From assembly GCA_950075905.1 (NCBI GenBank), contig CATMVR010000389.1, forward strand, positions 1-5,529: a DNA stretch of 5,529 nt, written 5' to 3'. Under the pieces are notes generated by a model. The model was not told the DNA's origin. It did no database searches and saw only the letters and a program-made list of their open reading frames with translations. The position numbers and the translations under genes were made by a program. This DNA is from an uncultured Persicitalea sp. (lineage in GTDB: Bacteria; Bacteroidota; Bacteroidia; Cytophagales; Spirosomataceae). Below are positions 4,732 through 5,529 of the stretch, in pieces (the stretch's first letter is position 1; every line of letters begins with the position of its first letter).

Positions 4732-5190
4732 TTACTCAATACGTATGTAATGATAACGGATCGTGTCAACAGGGGCATTCAATTCTGCCACATAGTCCGA
4801 TGCTTCCAACCTATCGTCCTTTGGCGAGAACGTTTGTCTCATTTTGAAGTAGCGTTTCATTCCATTCTGATAGGTCACGATCGTAGTCAGTTCTCGGGCA
4901 TCTGATTTCGGAGCAGGTACTCGGCTCCATATGTATGTTGCTACTAATGAATCATCCCTGAAAACTTTATCATAATCATTGCTATTATCATTTCCCCTTT
5001 CTAGGATTTCTCTGTATGGAATTTGTCCTTCGTTTTTAGTACCCGAAGGCGTAACAATTTTCACTAAAAGCCAGCGTCCACCCAAGTAACGGGTAACAGG
5101 GCCGCCTGCATCAAATCCTTCGGGTAAGTCTCTAAAACATCCAGATAAAAATATTATACAAAGGAACAAGAAAACGGTTTGGGGCTTCAT
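4732..5190 (-). CDS. Small lipoprotein of unknown function
   Basis: This 152-aa protein begins MKPQTVFLFLCIIFLSGC, a type II signal peptide with lipobox L-S-G-C18. The mature part has a 'GGRWLLVKI' opening (about 37-45), a polar middle (REILERGNDNSNDYDKVF, then DDSLVATYIW) and several beta strands to the end (TTIVTYQNGMKRYFKMRQTF, DTIRYHYIRIE). The W-x-L-V-K start and overall size recall lipocalin-like lipoproteins of Bacteroidota, but I cannot confirm the fold. It comes first in a probable two-gene unit with the barrel gene. The ATG is 22 bases downstream of the GC hairpin of repeat copy 2. A minus-strand box TATCTTTA (5202-5195) is one base off the Bacteroidota -7 consensus TAnnTTTG, but it sits so close to the ATG that the message would be almost leaderless. 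Confidence 0.82.
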   Translation of the reverse strand: MKPQTVFLFLCIIFLSGCFRDLPEGFDAGGPVTRYLGGRWLLVKIVTPSGTKNEGQIPYREILERGNDNSNDYDKVFRDDSLVATYIWSRVPAPKSDARELTTIVTYQNGMKRYFKMRQTFSPKDDRLEASDYVAELNAPVDTIRYHYIRIE

Positions 5191-5211
5191 AGCTTAAAGA
5201 TATTTATAAGC

Positions 5212-5253
5212 CTCCGCGTCGTGTCGCCAAACCTGGCGCGGGGCTTTCGTTTT
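5212..5253 (+). terminator. Plus-strand-facing hairpin with T-tract (repeat copy 2)
   Basis: CTCCGCG (5212-5218) pairs with CGCGGGG (5237-5243) with one T·G pair, then CTTTCGTTTT follows on the plus strand. The design equals that of copy 1, and again no plus-strand gene leads into it. In minus-strand RNA the stem ends 22 bases before the ATG of the 152-aa lipoprotein. Confidence 0.6.
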
Positions 5254-5283
5254 CACAAAAGAGTGACATAATTTTGAGAAAAA
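5214..5283. repeat. Dispersed non-coding repeat, copy 2
   Basis: This matches 2210-2278 at 64 of 70 columns and has the same orientation. It lies between a Crp/Fnr gene (stop at 5346-5344) and a lipoprotein gene (start at 5190). It is closer to both than copy 1 is: 60 bases to the regulator and 23 bases to the lipoprotein. Confidence 0.85.
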
Positions 5284-5320
5284 CGCATAACATTTGTTAT
5301 CTTTTCAAGAACAAATGTTA
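5279..5320 (-). terminator. Terminator of the partial Crp/Fnr gene
   Basis: An 11-bp perfect inverted repeat (5288-5298 with 5310-5320, 11-base loop) is followed on the minus strand by TGCGTTTTTCTC. It starts 23 bases past the regulator's stop. The inner arm can also fold on itself (ATAAC/GTTAT, 5287-5300), which is the structure shared with copy 1, so two exclusive folds exist. Confidence 0.7.
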
Positions 5321-5343
5321 CTTTTTTCAATTAACTTCCTCCT

Positions 5344-5529
5344 CTACCGGTCAGCTTTCCGGACCCGGCTGAGTTGCATGATACTCAGGCCCAGATAGGA
5401 GGCTACGTGCTTATCGGATACGCGGTTTCGGAGTTCGGGATGGTAAGCCGCAAACCAGGCGTATTTTTGCTTCCCCGTCAGGTATTTCAGCACCCGCACC
5501 CGCTCGTCCATATAAAGCAGGTACCGTTC
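5344..5529 (-). CDS. C-terminal part of a second Crp/Fnr-family regulator
   Basis: The last 61 codons of a regulator run in from the window edge and end at TAG (5346-5344). The piece starts ERYLLYMDERVRVLKYL, the end of the long linking helix. It continues with AWFAAYHPELRNRV and a helix-turn-helix, SDKHVASYLGLSIMQLSRVRK, then ADR. The K-H-x-A-S-(Y/F)-x-G-L...LSR-x-R signature is the same as in the complete regulator at 2418-3008. Over the last 38 residues the two share about 14 identities, so they are diverged relatives, not a recent duplicate. The effector domain lies outside the window. The gene is followed by the repeat and then the 152-aa lipoprotein gene. Confidence 0.85.
   Translation of the reverse strand, partial: ERYLLYMDERVRVLKYLTGKQKYAWFAAYHPELRNRVSDKHVASYLGLSIMQLSRVRKADR

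Noticed and set aside
4674..4778. N-terminal extension of the barrel protein from an ATG at 4778
   Set aside because: It would overlap the end of the 152-aa lipoprotein gene and put 35 residues, many charged, before a proper signal peptide.
5195..5202. Promoter -7 box TATCTTTA before the 152-aa lipoprotein
   Set aside because: It is one base off TAnnTTTG, but the nearest TTTG upstream is about 25 bases away, which is too far for the -33 box, and the transcript would start at the ATG.
1..5529. CRISPR array, transposase, tRNA, rRNA or a defence system
   Set aside because: No regularly spaced repeats, no recombinase or nuclease motifs in any sizeable frame, and no cloverleaf or rRNA-like segment were seen.

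Overview
The window looks like a chromosomal stretch from a Bacteroidota bacterium, probably of the Cytophagales (Spirosoma/Dyadobacter-like; the genus is a guess). The signs are a DUF4249-type lipoprotein, several type II signal peptides of Bacteroidota style, a relic of a type IX secretion (T9SS) C-terminal sorting domain, Crp/Fnr regulators of the short Bacteroidota type, and almost no Shine-Dalgarno sites. Every convincing gene lies on the minus strand, so the window reads biologically from right (5529) to left (1).

In that direction it holds: the 3' end of a Crp/Fnr-family regulator (5529-5344); a 153-bp gap with a dispersed repeat and terminators; a 152-aa lipoprotein of unknown function (5190-4732); a 184-aa exported beta-barrel-like protein (4673-4119); a frameshifted relic of a T9SS sorting domain (about 4097-3862), whose stop overlaps the start of the next gene; a 220-aa lipoprotein (3865-3203); a 26-codon relic that resembles the end of a TonB-dependent receptor (3192-3112); an A14 tract; a complete 196-aa Crp/Fnr regulator (3008-2418); a second copy of the repeat with terminators; a 363-aa lipoprotein (2154-1063) with a strong terminator; a DUF4249 lipoprotein that starts with TTG (959-15); and the first codons of the next gene, overlapping it at ATGA.

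The layout repeats one theme: a GC-rich Crp/Fnr gene, then a shared about 70-bp non-coding element, then an AT-rich lipoprotein gene. The two element copies are 64/70 identical by hand alignment. The C-terminal parts of the two adjacent regulators match at only about 14 of 38 positions. The element therefore did not simply ride along with an old gene duplication. It is a dispersed or strongly conserved unit that carries a GC-rich hairpin with a T-tract facing the plus strand and an AT-rich hairpin with a T-tract facing the minus strand.

The cell-surface genes (lipoproteins, a barrel protein, secretion and receptor relics) together with local regulators suggest a fast-turnover accessory region for envelope proteins. 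I see no defence system, CRISPR array, transposase, tRNA or rRNA. No specific biochemical function can be assigned to the lipoproteins from sequence alone.
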